Shown here: piece by piece, positions 17,094 to 26,137 of the stretch
Layout of the letters: the number at the start of each line of letters is the position of its first letter
Numbering within the stretch: the first letter of the stretch is position 1
NCBI RefSeq assembly: GCF_002209565.1
Contig: NZ_NJIH01000009.1
Span: forward strand, 186,001 to 250,000
Reading direction: 5' to 3'
DNA length: 64,000 nt
Origin: Candidimonas nitroreducens
Lineage (GTDB): Bacteria > Pseudomonadota > Gammaproteobacteria > Burkholderiales > Burkholderiaceae_B
Notes under the pieces: model-generated
The model's database searches: none
What the model was told of the DNA's origin: nothing
The model's input: only the letters and a program-made list of their open reading frames with translations
Position numbers and translations under genes: made by a program

Positions 17094-17876
17094 CTACCCC
17101 AGAACCTTCTGGGCGATGCGCCTGGCCATTCCCAGCAGTTCGGCATCGTACTGCGCCAGGGCGGCCGGTGTCTCCATGGCGGAACGGATCCAGATCAGCG
17201 ACACGCAGCCGATGACGCCCGCGTCGGCCAGGATCGGCACCGCGATCGAAGACGTCCGCTCGCGGAACTCGCCGCCGTCGCGTATGGCCAGGCCCCGGAC
17301 ACGCGTATCGTCGAGTATGCACTGCAGCGCATCGGCGTTTAGAAAGGGAAGATCCGCGGGCTCGCCCAGGCGCCGCAGGTGGTCGAGGATCAGCAGCCGC
17401 TCCTGCTCGGGACAGAAGGCCAGGTAGGCGCGGCCGGCCGACGAACGCAACACCGGAAGGCGATAGCCGATCATGGCCCGGTCTATCGACAGCGGCGAGC
17501 GGCCGTGGGTGGTTTCCTGGATGACCATTGCGGCGTTGTCGTAGATGGTCAAGTCCAGGGGCCAGACGATCCGCGCGCCCACTTCGGCCATCAGCGGCGC
17601 CGCCACCTGGCACAGGGTCGACGTGACGGCATAGCCGTCGCCCAGCGAGGCGGCCAGACGCGTGACCCGCACCAGATTGGCGCTGGCGGAAAAAGCGACA
17701 TACCCGGCTTCTTCCAGCGTTTCCAGCAGCCGGTAGACCGTCGGCCGCGGGATGGCCAGCGCCTTGGCGATCTCGGAGGCCCGAGCCGACCCCCCTGCCG
17801 CATTGACGTGGCGCAAGATGGCGAGCCCTCGGGTAAGGGCCCGCACGCCTTCCTGTTTACGTGGCTGCTCGGTCAT
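17094..17876 (-). CDS. IclR-family regulator (MhpR-like)
   Basis: A 260-residue regulator with an N-terminal winged helix (SARASEIAKALAIPRPTVYRLL, positions 31-52 approximately) and a C-terminal effector domain. The length and the Ala-rich ligand domain resemble MhpR and related activators of aromatic catabolism. It is the gene after FAH hydrolase, monooxygenase and extradiol dioxygenase on the same strand. The two 15-base palindromes at 21369 and 21415 are the most likely binding sites. Confidence 0.88.
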   Translation of the reverse strand: MTEQPRKQEGVRALTRGLAILRHVNAAGGSARASEIAKALAIPRPTVYRLLETLEEAGYVAFSASANLVRVTRLAASLGDGYAVTSTLCQVAAPLMAEVGARIVWPLDLTIYDNAAMVIQETTHGRSPLSIDRAMIGYRLPVLRSSAGRAYLAFCPEQERLLILDHLRRLGEPADLPFLNADALQCILDDTRVRGLAIRDGGEFRERTSSIAVPILADAGVIGCVSLIWIRSAMETPAALAQYDAELLGMARRIAQKVLG

Positions 17877-17924
17877 CGCGCCAGCGTAGCACTACATACC
17901 GGGCCGTGCCAGCACCCGCGCGCG

Positions 17925-18767
17925 TCAAGCCTCGTTGCGTACCGGGTTCCTGAGGATGCCGATACCGCTGATCTCCACTTCGCAGACGTCGCCGTCGCGC
18001 ATCCACAAGGGCGGATTGCGCCGGGCGCCCACGCCTCCCGGCGTGCCCGAGACGATCACGTCTCCGGGCAGCAAGGGCAGGATCGTCGAGCAATAGTTGA
18101 TCAGCCGCGGAATCGAGGTGATCAGCAGGGACACGTCGGTGTCCTGCACGACCTGGCCGTTCAGCCTGGTCTGCAGATGCAGCCTGGACGGATCGGGGAT
18201 TTCGTCCGCGGTGACGAGCCACGGCCCGAAGCCGCCCGTGCCCGCGAAGGTCTTGCCGGGCATGAACTGGTGCGTGTGCTTTTGCCAGTCGCGCACCGAG
18301 CCGTCGTTGTAGCAGGCATAACCCGCCACATGGCCCAAGGCCCGGTCTTCGGGAATCCGGCGTCCTTCCTTGCCGATGACGACGGCCAGCTCGCCCTCGT
18401 AGTCGAACATGTCGGATTCCCGCGGCTTGATCAGTGCGGCGCCCTGGCCGATCTGGCTGCCGGCATAGCGCGCGAACAGCACCGGGTTCGGCGTTTCTTC
18501 ACGGCCAGTTTCCTGGACGTGGGCATGGTAGTTCAGGCCGACACAGATGATCTTGTCGGGGTTGGGAATCACGGGCAGGTGTTCGACCTCGTCCAGGGCG
18601 TAGTCCGCCGGCGCCGTGGCAAACTCTGCCGCGCGCGGCAGGCCTTGCGCAGCAAGCAATTCGCGCAGCGTTTTTTCGGGCAGGCGCCGGCCCAGGTCGA
18701 CGACCCCGGCTGCAGTGACCAGGCCGTAGCTGGCGTGTCCGTTTGAGGCAAAGGAAATAAGTTTCAT
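17925..18767 (-). CDS. Fumarylacetoacetate hydrolase (FAH) family protein
   Basis: A 280-residue FAH-fold enzyme. The metal-binding set appears as GLNYHAHVQE, then MFDYEGELAVVIG with the E-x-E metal ligands, and the DWQ.H..F.PGK(T/S) stretch; VSGTPGGVG closes the fold. Relatives hydrolyse or isomerise ring-fission products (2-hydroxyhepta-2,4-diene-1,7-dioate isomerase and similar). The start at 18767 is two bases after the monooxygenase stop, showing tight coupling; the longer frame upstream is a shadow of that gene. Confidence 0.88.
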   Translation of the reverse strand: MKLISFASNGHASYGLVTAAGVVDLGRRLPEKTLRELLAAQGLPRAAEFATAPADYALDEVEHLPVIPNPDKIICVGLNYHAHVQETGREETPNPVLFARYAGSQIGQGAALIKPRESDMFDYEGELAVVIGKEGRRIPEDRALGHVAGYACYNDGSVRDWQKHTHQFMPGKTFAGTGGFGPWLVTADEIPDPSRLHLQTRLNGQVVQDTDVSLLITSIPRLINYCSTILPLLPGDVIVSGTPGGVGARRNPPLWMRDGDVCEVEISGIGILRNPVRNEA

Positions 18768-18769
18768 AG

Positions 18770-20254
18770 TCAGACCATCTCGGTTTTTTGAAGTTGAAGC
18801 GGGCACGGCAGGATGCGGGCGACGATCGCCCCCAGTGCCTGGGGGGTTTCGGCGGTGCCCAGTGTGTAGCGGTCGGGCCGCAGGACGACCGCGCGGGCGC
18901 CGAACTGCGCGAGATGCGTTGCGGCGTCCGGCGAAGTTTCGGGGGTGACGAGTTCGACCGAGTCCGGCAAGGCCAGGCCGCGCGCCAGTGCCGTCTCGGC
19001 CACCACCACGAAGCGATGCGGGAAGGCATCGTCCAGCAGCCGGCCGTCGGCCAGACGCGGCTGCCCGAAAAGCCGGCCCGCCTTGCCTTCGGTACCGAGC
19101 CCGGGCCCGAGGGCAGGGGCGATGGACTCCATGCGTGCCGACCCCTCGGCACCGGGTAGCGCCGCGCGCAGCGCGGTCTCGGTATTGCTGGCGTTGATCA
19201 GCCCGCCCAGGCGTACCGCGGTGGCTATGTATTCGTGGGCATTGGGGCGCCGCTCGCTTGCGTAGCTGTCGAGCAGCTCTTCGCCCGCCCGGCCCTGGCA
19301 GACGAGCGCAAGCTTCCAGTAAAGGTTCGCCGCGTCGCGGATGCCGGCGCACATGCCTTGCCCCATGAAGGGCGGCGTTTGATGGCAGGCGTCCCCGGCC
19401 AGCAGCAGCCGGCCTTTGCGCCATTGTTCGGCCACCAGTGAATGGAAGACATAGACGGCCGCGCGCTCGAGTTCCGCTTCTTCCGGCTTGATCCATGGCG
19501 CAAGCAGGCCCCAGACCTTCTCCGGGTGGGTCATCGAGAGCGCGTCGTCATCGTCGCGAACCGTGATCTCCCAGCGGCGCCGCATGCCCGGCCCGCGCAC
19601 ATAGGTCGCGGGCCGTTCGGGCACGCAATACTGGACGGACCATTCGCCGAGTTCGGGTTTTTCGCGGTGCAGGATAAGGTCGACGACCAGCCAGCGTTCA
19701 TGGAAGCCCATGTCTTCCATGCCGCTTTCGATGAAACGGCGGATGAGCGAGCGGGCGCCGTCGCAGCCTACGACATACTTGGCCCGGACGTGCCGAACCT
19801 TGCCGCAGGACATGTCTTCGTAGCGCAAATCGACATGCGAGCCGCGGTCTTCGACGAAGAACAGTTCCGAACGGGTGCGCACCGCGACATTCGGCCGGTC
19901 GGCGATCTTTGCCCGCAGCACGCGTTCCAGATCGGGCTGATGGAAGCGGTAGTTTGCGCGCCAGCCCTGCGGGCCTGTGCCTTGCGGGCGGGGCCATTCG
20001 AGCAGTGTTTTTCCGGCGGCATCGACGAAGCGCATGCCGGGGTGCTTGGCGGTCAGAGGCTCCATTTCGTGCGCCACGCCGACCCATTGCAGAATCCGCA
20101 TGATTTCGGCGTCGAAGTGGACGGCGCGCGGCAGATGATAGGCGCTGCTTTCGCGCTCCAGCACCAGCACATCCAGCCCGCACTGCCCGAGCAGATGAGC
20201 CAGCACCGCGCCCGTGGGGCCGTACCCTATGACGGCTACGTCGAGTTCCTCCAT
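18770..20254 (-). CDS. MhpA-like FAD-dependent aromatic monooxygenase
   Basis: A 494-residue flavoprotein hydroxylase. GYGPTGAVLAHLLGQ near the N-terminus is the FAD GxGxxG loop, CDGARS the DG motif, and GDACHQTPPFMGQGMCAGIRD the GD motif with active-site proline. The group includes 3-(3-hydroxyphenyl)propionate hydroxylase, which hydroxylates a phenolic acid to a catechol using NADH and O2. It lies between the extradiol dioxygenase and FAH genes, so it likely makes the dioxygenase substrate. MEELDVAVIGYG at 20254 was chosen as start for its GGACAG ribosome site. Confidence 0.88.
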   Translation of the reverse strand: MEELDVAVIGYGPTGAVLAHLLGQCGLDVLVLERESSAYHLPRAVHFDAEIMRILQWVGVAHEMEPLTAKHPGMRFVDAAGKTLLEWPRPQGTGPQGWRANYRFHQPDLERVLRAKIADRPNVAVRTRSELFFVEDRGSHVDLRYEDMSCGKVRHVRAKYVVGCDGARSLIRRFIESGMEDMGFHERWLVVDLILHREKPELGEWSVQYCVPERPATYVRGPGMRRRWEITVRDDDDALSMTHPEKVWGLLAPWIKPEEAELERAAVYVFHSLVAEQWRKGRLLLAGDACHQTPPFMGQGMCAGIRDAANLYWKLALVCQGRAGEELLDSYASERRPNAHEYIATAVRLGGLINASNTETALRAALPGAEGSARMESIAPALGPGLGTEGKAGRLFGQPRLADGRLLDDAFPHRFVVVAETALARGLALPDSVELVTPETSPDAATHLAQFGARAVVLRPDRYTLGTAETPQALGAIVARILPCPLQLQKTEMV

Positions 20255-20256
20255 TT

Positions 20257-21243
20257 TCACTGTCCTTGATTGCGTGTGTTCAATTGACTGTAGAGCCATG
20301 GGCAGTCCTGCAGCGGCGGTGCGCGGCGCCCGCGCGCCGCGGCGTCCATGCGCATGTCGCGCAGCCGCTTGCGGCCGCCTTCTTCGCTTAGATAAAGCCG
20401 CTCGTGTCCCCAGAAGCTCGGGCCGTCGTGCGTCTGGTGCGGCTGCCAGGTGGCGGGATCGATCAGGCGCCCGCCCCAGCCGTTCTCGACGAAGAAGCCC
20501 GAGGGAGAATTGGCGTAGTAGCTCAGCATGTAGTCATTCGTATGGCGCCCCAGCGTGTAGGCGACGCCGTTTTCGCGCCGCTGCGCGAGATCGAAGCCCT
20601 GGCCGACGTCGTCGATGTTTTGATACTCGACCATGAAGTGATGGAACCCCGCCTGGCCCGATCCGACCATGGCGAAAGAATGGTGTCGCTCGTTCAGGTG
20701 GAAGAAATACAGGCCATAGGGTTCCAGGCCGAAATCGGACACGTGGAAGTCGAGCAAGTCGCGGTAGAAGGGCATCATCGTTTCGATGTCCTTGACATGC
20801 AGGACGGCATGTCCCATGCCCAGCGGGCCGGTTACGAAGCCGTCGATGGGGCGCCCCGGCACGAAGGGGTCGGTGGCCGTCATGGGGGCGTGAAACAGTT
20901 CCACCCGATTGCCATTGGGATCCTCGAACCAGATGAGGTCGCCCACCAGGCGCCGGTCGGCCAGTTCCCGCGTGCCCATGTGAACGGCTACGCCCGCCTG
21001 ATCCAGCCGGGCCGCGTAGCGCGCCAGATCGTCGTGGCCCGAGACCTCGAAGCCGATGCAAGCCAGGGTATCGCCCGGCTCATCCGTAACCAGCAGCCGC
21101 TGCTGCTTGTCGTCCATGCGGAAGGCGAGCGACTTGCCTGCCCGATCGATTCTCTGCATGCCCAGCAGGCGTTGCGCAAACTCCGCCCATTCGTCGAGAC
21201 GGGGGGAGCGCACGCCCAGATAGCCCAACGCAATAACAGCCAA
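20257..21243 (-). CDS. Extradiol ring-cleavage dioxygenase (BphC-like, VOC family)
   Basis: A 328-residue type I extradiol dioxygenase with two VOC modules. The iron site is expected at the His of MGHAVLHVKD, the His of FHHFMVEYQ and the Glu of GFFVENGWGG, in the family order. It should cleave a catechol next to the hydroxyls with Fe(II) and O2. The start is a TTG at 21243, six bases after a strong AAGGAG; the ATG further upstream has no ribosome site. It is the first gene of the minus-strand operon dioxygenase-monooxygenase-FAH-IclR. Confidence 0.88.
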   Translation of the reverse strand: MAVIALGYLGVRSPRLDEWAEFAQRLLGMQRIDRAGKSLAFRMDDKQQRLLVTDEPGDTLACIGFEVSGHDDLARYAARLDQAGVAVHMGTRELADRRLVGDLIWFEDPNGNRVELFHAPMTATDPFVPGRPIDGFVTGPLGMGHAVLHVKDIETMMPFYRDLLDFHVSDFGLEPYGLYFFHLNERHHSFAMVGSGQAGFHHFMVEYQNIDDVGQGFDLAQRRENGVAYTLGRHTNDYMLSYYANSPSGFFVENGWGGRLIDPATWQPHQTHDGPSFWGHERLYLSEEGGRKRLRDMRMDAAARGRRAPPLQDCPWLYSQLNTRNQGQ

Positions 21244-21368
21244 GATTTTCTCCTTCACCAGGTGGTCTGCCGCCATGCCGCGATGCCTGCCCGGCCTCGC
21301 GAGCCTTTCTTCGTCACGATGGGATTTTGGATCAACTTGCCGGGCGTTGAATCAATAATTCCCAAGGT

Positions 21369-21429
21369 GTCCGACAGGCGGACAACGCGTAGTTCATGCA
21401 AGTCCGATGCGGCTGTCCGCCTGTCGGAC
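21369..21429. promoter_or_regulatory. Paired IclR-type operators in the divergent promoter
   Basis: GTCCGACAGGCGGACA (21369-21384) and its exact reverse complement TGTCCGCCTGTCGGAC (21414-21429) are 29 bases apart. Each copy is itself a GTCCG-N5-CGGAC palindrome, the usual 15-base size of an IclR-family site. They lie between the dioxygenase start (21243) and the MFS start (21653). Confidence 0.7.
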
Positions 21430-21652
21430 GCTTTGGATTTAGCGGGCCACAAGTCTTGTCTTGCCCCCGAGTTCGGAGAGACTATTTGTGCCGCCGGCCT
21501 GCCGCCGCTTTGCACTCCGATCCAGGAAGGGCGCGGGCGTTCAGGCCTCGGCACATAGTTCGGCGGACGCGGCGGCCAATTGATTTTTGGCTTTTTTCGA
21601 CAATAAAAATAATCGACTGATTTTTTCAAAGGCTTTCAGGAGACGTTCTTCC

Positions 21653-22897
21653 ATGGAAAACAAAACGGAATGGAATACCGCTTACGAATGGAAAGTGGTC
21701 ACCATCATGGCGTTGGGATTCGGCCTGGTCGGTATCGACCGATTCATGATCATGCCCTTGTTCCCGGTAATCATGAAGGATCTCGGGCTCGACTACCAGG
21801 ATCTCGGATACATCACGGGCGCGCTGTCGCTGGGCTGGGGCGCGGCGGCGATATTCATGGGGAATCTGTCCGACCGCATCGGCCACCGGAAAGTGCTGAT
21901 TCCGGCCATCTTGATATTTTCGCTGTTGGCGGGGCTCAGCGGCCTGGCGGTAGGGGTGGCCTCTTTGTGCCTGATACGCCTGGTCATGGGCTTGTCGGAA
22001 GGCGCGTTTACCCCGGCGAGCATCATTGCCACGATCGATGCCTCCAAGCCCACCAGGCATGGCCGCAATGTCGGCTTGCAGCAGTGCCTGAACCCCTTGC
22101 TGGGCCTGGCCGTCGCACCCATCGTCGTCACCCAGCTGCTCAAGGTCGTGCCCTGGCATTGGATCTTTGCGCTGGTGTCGATCCCGGGCCTTATCGTTGC
22201 GTTCCTGGTCTACAAGGTCGTACGCGACACGAAAGCCACGGCGGCGGAAGCCCATACGGCGGTTCATGATGTTGCCCGGCATAAATGGAGCGACGTATTC
22301 CGCTACCGGAATATTCCGCTCAATATCTGCGGAATGTTTTGCTGGCTGACGGTGCTCGTGGTGCTGAGCGCGTTTTTCCCGAGCTACCTGGTGGACTACA
22401 AGCACCTTTCCCTGCAATCCATGGGCTTCGTCATGTCGGCGATCGGGTTCGGCAGCACGGCCGGCACCATCGTCATCCCGGCGATTTCAGACTGGATAGG
22501 CCGCAAACCCACCATGCTGCTGTCGGTGCTCGGAGCCATTGTGTTCATCTGGGCGCTGAAGAACTGCGGGCCGGTTCCGTTCAATATTTTTGCCTTCCTG
22601 TTCCTGACGCTGTTCTGCATCTTCGGAATGATTGCCCTCACGGTGGGGCCGATCAGCGCCGAATCCGTGCCCGCCACATTGATGTCGACGGCTTCGGGGC
22701 TGGTGATCGGATTGGGCGAATTCTTCGGCGGCGGCGTTGCGCCGGCGATCGCGGGCTACGTCGCGAAGCATTTCGGCATCCAGTATTCGATGTATGTGGC
22801 GATTGCCGCGCTGGTGATCGGGCTGGTGGTCGTCTGCTTCCTGGAGGAAACGCGCCGCAAGCCTCGTCAATTGCAACTGGATGCCGTGCAGCGATAA
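21653..22897 (+). CDS. MFS transporter, probable aromatic acid permease
   Basis: A 414-residue major facilitator protein with twelve predicted hydrophobic segments. The loop 2-3 signature is GNLSDRIGHRKVL, and VxGLSEGAFTPASI follows in helix 4-5. The DR in helix 1 (GIDRFMIMPLFP) is typical of organic-anion symporters. It is divergent from the ring-cleavage operon and shares its paired operators, so it probably imports the aromatic substrate. AGGAGA precedes the ATG. Confidence 0.88.
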   Translation: MENKTEWNTAYEWKVVTIMALGFGLVGIDRFMIMPLFPVIMKDLGLDYQDLGYITGALSLGWGAAAIFMGNLSDRIGHRKVLIPAILIFSLLAGLSGLAVGVASLCLIRLVMGLSEGAFTPASIIATIDASKPTRHGRNVGLQQCLNPLLGLAVAPIVVTQLLKVVPWHWIFALVSIPGLIVAFLVYKVVRDTKATAAEAHTAVHDVARHKWSDVFRYRNIPLNICGMFCWLTVLVVLSAFFPSYLVDYKHLSLQSMGFVMSAIGFGSTAGTIVIPAISDWIGRKPTMLLSVLGAIVFIWALKNCGPVPFNIFAFLFLTLFCIFGMIALTVGPISAESVPATLMSTASGLVIGLGEFFGGGVAPAIAGYVAKHFGIQYSMYVAIAALVIGLVVVCFLEETRRKPRQLQLDAVQR

Positions 22898-22909
22898 CGG
22901 CATCACCAC

Positions 22910-22945
22910 TTGCGCGCCGGCCACTCCTCGCGGCGCGGCGCGCAA
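22910..22945. terminator. Inverted repeat in a convergent gap
   Basis: TTGCGCGCC (22910-22918) and GGCGCGCAA (22937-22945) are perfect 9-base arms. The hairpin sits between convergent genes and may end both transcripts, but there is no T-tract. Confidence 0.4.
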
Positions 22946-22966
22946 GCGGCCTGGCTGCAGAGTGGC

Positions 22967-23896
22967 TCAGGCCTGCGCCCGGCCGTTCACATACGGAGCC
23001 AGGGCCTGCGTGGCAAAGGTGTTGGCGGGCACTGGCACGCCGGCTTCCCGGGCCAGCGATACGACACCGCCGCTGAGCCAGGGCAGTTCGAGGCGGTTGC
23101 CTTTTTCCAGGTCGTGGAACATGGACGAGGTCATCGAATACGCCACGTCGTCCGCCAGCTGCATGCATTGGCTTGCGTAGTCTGGCGGCAAGCCCACATT
23201 GCGTGCCTGTGCAAGCGCAACCACCTCGTCGAAGATGCTTTGCAAGAGCGCGCGGCTGCCTTCGTGCTCGCGCACCGGCCCGATGGTCAGGTGCGTAAGG
23301 CAGGTCATCGAAGACAGGCCGACCAGGAATGAATATTTTTCCCAGAGCACGCGCTCGATGTCGTCGGCCAGGGTGGCGTCCACGCCCATGGCGGCGAAGG
23401 CCTGTACCAGTTCCTTGCAGCGTTCGGTCTGGCGCCCGTCGTATTCCCCCAGCTTGATGCGCTGCATGGGGCCGACTTGCTTGATCACGCCCGGGCGGCC
23501 TATGGATGTCGCCACATAGGCCACGCCGCCCATCACGGCGGCTTCGCCGAAGGCGCGCTTGAGCATAATGTCTTTGATGACGCCATTTTGCAGGGACAGC
23601 ACCGCCGTATGCGGGCCGGCGATCTGCTTCAATTTGGCGGTGATTTCTTCCAGATCCCACATCTTCACGGCGATGATGATGAGTTCGGGCTGGGCCAGGC
23701 CGAGGATGTCGTCCGTGGCCTTTACGTTGGACAGGGATTCGACAATGCCCGACTCGTTTTCGATGTGCAGCCCTGATTCGCGCATGGCCTTCAAATGCGC
23801 GCCACGCGCGACGAACGTGACGTCGTGGCCCGCCCGCGCCAGCTTCAGCCCGTAGAAGCCGCCGACGCCACCCGAGCCGATGACAGCAATTTTCAT
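22967..23896 (-). CDS. Ketopantoate reductase family (ApbA/PanE-like) oxidoreductase
   Basis: A 309-residue NADP-dependent reductase. IAVIGSGGVGGFYG is the nucleotide loop, followed by VTFVARG, VKMWD and the catalytic K of WEKYSF; the Asn/Ser set of the C-terminal domain (QNGV; R.E..WLSGGV) is present. Catabolic-context members reduce or oxidise branched 2-oxo acids other than ketopantoate. Operator-like ATTGGT-NN-ACCAAT just upstream, shared with the GntR/enolase promoter, suggests joint control by the GntR protein at 24057. Confidence 0.82.
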   Translation of the reverse strand: MKIAVIGSGGVGGFYGLKLARAGHDVTFVARGAHLKAMRESGLHIENESGIVESLSNVKATDDILGLAQPELIIIAVKMWDLEEITAKLKQIAGPHTAVLSLQNGVIKDIMLKRAFGEAAVMGGVAYVATSIGRPGVIKQVGPMQRIKLGEYDGRQTERCKELVQAFAAMGVDATLADDIERVLWEKYSFLVGLSSMTCLTHLTIGPVREHEGSRALLQSIFDEVVALAQARNVGLPPDYASQCMQLADDVAYSMTSSMFHDLEKGNRLELPWLSGGVVSLAREAGVPVPANTFATQALAPYVNGRAQA

Positions 23897-23906
23897 GTGT
23901 GCCTCA

Positions 23907-23950
23907 ATTGGTGAACCAATAATTTAATTTTATTATTATTGGAAAACCAA
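23907..23950. promoter_or_regulatory. Two GntR-type operators before the reductase gene
   Basis: ATTGGTGAACCAAT (23907-23920) is a palindrome with 6-base arms; TTGGAAAACCAA (23939-23950) is a related second site. Both lie within 60 bases upstream of the start at 23896. Confidence 0.6.
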
Positions 23951-24056
23951 ATGTGGCTGTCAAGCGCTGCGCTTGGCCCGCCCGGCGGGTGCGGGCCGGA
24001 ATAGGGCGCCTGCGGGTATGCCCAGCCATTCGACCTTTCGGGGTTTTTCGGGGTAC

Positions 24057-24716
24057 TTATTGGCGCAGAAGTGCGGCAGCGATGTATTGCAGATGCTGCC
24101 GCGCGGCGCCGGCAGCCGCGTCGGCGTCGCGGCTGCGGATGGCGCCCAGGATGCGGTCGTGTTCGCGGCGCGATGCGGCGCGGCGCTCGGCGGTCAGGAA
24201 GCGTAGCCGCAGTCCGCCCCATTCGACCGCGGCGTGCGCCGCATTGAATGTCTGGTAGGCGCGGATCACCACCGGGTTGTGGGTCGCCGCGGCGATTGCG
24301 GCGTGGAAATTTTCGTCCGCAATTTCGTAAGCGTCGAAATCGTCGGCGTGGTGGTACGCGTCTGCGCACTGCGCGAGGTATTCCATGTCTTGCTTGCCGG
24401 CGTTCATCGCCGCCATCCCGGCGATCTGGGGCTCGAAGGCAAAACGCGCCTCGACGATCTGCCGCGGGGTGGCGTCGAGCAAGCCGGGTGCCGCCGATGT
24501 GCTGTCCGCCCGCTTGGAGGCCAGGTAGGTGCCGCTGCCTACTTTGCGCACGAGCCGGCCTTCGGACTCCATGACGGCGAGGGCGCCCCGTATGACGCCG
24601 CGGCTAAGCCCCAGCGCCTCGGCCATGGCCCGTTCCGTAGGCAGCTTGGCGCCTTCCCTGGCGCCCGAGCCCAGCAGGAAACGCCGCACGGCCCGCAAGT
24701 TTGCTTCGTTGATCAT
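24057..24716 (-). CDS. GntR-family (FCD) regulator
   Basis: A 219-residue FadR-type regulator: winged helix in residues about 5-70 (GAKLPTERAMAEALGLSRGVIRG region) and an FCD domain with D..N.H..H metal ligands (DENFHAAIA, REHDRIL). It lies divergent to the enolase-superfamily gene and behind the reductase gene, whose promoters carry a common TTGGTnnACCAA motif. It probably represses both and itself, with the enolase substrate or product as effector. Confidence 0.88.
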   Translation of the reverse strand: MINEANLRAVRRFLLGSGAREGAKLPTERAMAEALGLSRGVIRGALAVMESEGRLVRKVGSGTYLASKRADSTSAAPGLLDATPRQIVEARFAFEPQIAGMAAMNAGKQDMEYLAQCADAYHHADDFDAYEIADENFHAAIAAATHNPVVIRAYQTFNAAHAAVEWGGLRLRFLTAERRAASRREHDRILGAIRSRDADAAAGAARQHLQYIAAALLRQ

Positions 24717-24782
24717 GCCGCCTCCGCAGCCAGGCTAGTGTTGTTGGGCATGTTTGCCCGGAAGCTACCCGAGCAGTTCATA

Positions 24783-24796
24783 ATTGGTTAACCATT
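24783..24796. promoter_or_regulatory. GntR-type operator in the regulator/enolase promoter
   Basis: ATTGGTTAACCATT contains the perfect 10-base palindrome TGGTTAACCA (24785-24794) and matches the sites at 23907 and 23939. It lies between the divergent starts at 24716 and 24867. Confidence 0.6.
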
Positions 24797-24866
24797 GTAA
24801 GATATTTTTGAGGAATCAGGCTGAATTGGCCTACTATGTCAGCGTCATTTCATCGCGAGGCCATAC

Positions 24867-25982
24867 ATGCAAGAGCCTTCCACCACTGGCGCCGTTTCCA
24901 GCCTGCATATTGCCGGCGTGCGGACGCGCTTCGTAAAGGTGCCCATGCGCTTTCCCCTGGGCACGAGCGCGGCCACCGTCACCTCGGCGCCCTTATTGCT
25001 CGTCGACCTGCAGACGCAGGAAGGCGTCATTGGCCGCAGCTACTTGTTCTGCTACCGCGACAGCGGGGCCAAGGCCATCGCGGCTGTACTGCACGAAGCC
25101 ATCGGGCTGATCCAGGGCCACGCCGTGGCACCCCTGCAAGTGGCCGAGCTGCTTGCCAGGCGCTATGCCTTGCTGGGCGTGGCAGGTCTCGTCCGTATGG
25201 CGCTGGCCGCGCTCGACATCGCTTTATGGGATGCCTTGGCCGTTGCCGCCGGCATGCCGCTGGCAAGACTGCTGGGGGCGTCGGCACACCCTGTGCCGGC
25301 CTATAACAGCGATGGACTGGGCCTGATGCCGGCGCGGGCGGCCGCCGATGAGGCCGTGAAGCTGCTCGAACCCGGCTTTCGTGCCGTGAAGCTGCGCCTG
25401 GGCCATCCCGAGGCGCGCACCGACCTGGAGGTGGCACGCGCGGTGCGGCGCGCCATCGGAGACGACGTCGTGCTAATGGTCGACTACAATCAGGCGCTTA
25501 CGGTTCCCGAGGCGGTCCGGCGCGCGCACGATCTGCAGGAACTGAATATTTATTGGCTGGAAGAACAGATCCACCACAGCGACCTTGCCGGCTACGCACA
25601 GATTGCACAAAGCCTGGACACCCCTGTCCAGATTGGCGAGAACCTGGACGGCCCGGAGTCCGTGCACCGGGCGCTGGCCGGGAATGCGGCCGACTATCTG
25701 ATGCTGGACGCCGCCCGCATCGGGGGTGTCAGCGGCTGGCTGCGCGGCGCAGCCATCGCAGCGGCGCGCAATATTCCGGTCTCGTCGCATCTCTTTCCCG
25801 AAATCAGCGTCCATTTGCTGGCCGCCACCCCCAATGCCCATTGGCTGGAGTACGTCAGCTGGGCCGATGCCATACTGCAGGAGCCCCTGGCCGTGCGCGA
25901 CGGAGCCATCGCACCCGCCGAGCGTCCCGGCCTGGGCCTGGAGTGGTCGGAAAAAGACGTCACGCGCCTGCTTGCCGACTAG
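24867..25982 (+). CDS. Mandelate racemase-like enolase superfamily enzyme
   Basis: A 371-residue protein closely following Pseudomonas mandelate racemase as I recall it, including SSHLFPEISVHLLAATPNAHWLE near residues 306-328. Metal ligands D206, E232 and E258, the D281/H308 dyad and E312 are in place. The KxK motif that supplies the second base reads K175-L-R177: the lysine equivalent to K166 of mandelate racemase is arginine. It may act as a racemase of changed specificity or a dehydratase. It is divergent from the GntR gene and shares its operator. Confidence 0.85.
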   Translation: MQEPSTTGAVSSLHIAGVRTRFVKVPMRFPLGTSAATVTSAPLLLVDLQTQEGVIGRSYLFCYRDSGAKAIAAVLHEAIGLIQGHAVAPLQVAELLARRYALLGVAGLVRMALAALDIALWDALAVAAGMPLARLLGASAHPVPAYNSDGLGLMPARAAADEAVKLLEPGFRAVKLRLGHPEARTDLEVARAVRRAIGDDVVLMVDYNQALTVPEAVRRAHDLQELNIYWLEEQIHHSDLAGYAQIAQSLDTPVQIGENLDGPESVHRALAGNAADYLMLDAARIGGVSGWLRGAAIAAARNIPVSSHLFPEISVHLLAATPNAHWLEYVSWADAILQEPLAVRDGAIAPAERPGLGLEWSEKDVTRLLAD

Positions 25983-26137
25983 GGCATTTTCAGTTCAGGT
26001 ATTTACATGCTTCGAAGCATTGCATTAATGTGAAAGAAGCCTCTTTCATCTTCGGGGGTGGCCGCAACTGCCATCCTCGTTAGGCAAGCGCCACGAAAGC
26101 CCGGTAAACACTTGAGCCAAACTTGTTCTAGGAGCCG

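Noticed and set aside
17379-18746. A 455-codon plus-strand frame opposite the IclR and FAH genes
   Set aside because: No recognisable domain, and both minus-strand genes are well supported by motifs.
20404-21558. A 384-codon plus-strand frame opposite the extradiol dioxygenase
   Set aside because: No domain, runs through the operator region, and the dioxygenase has its iron ligands in the other strand.
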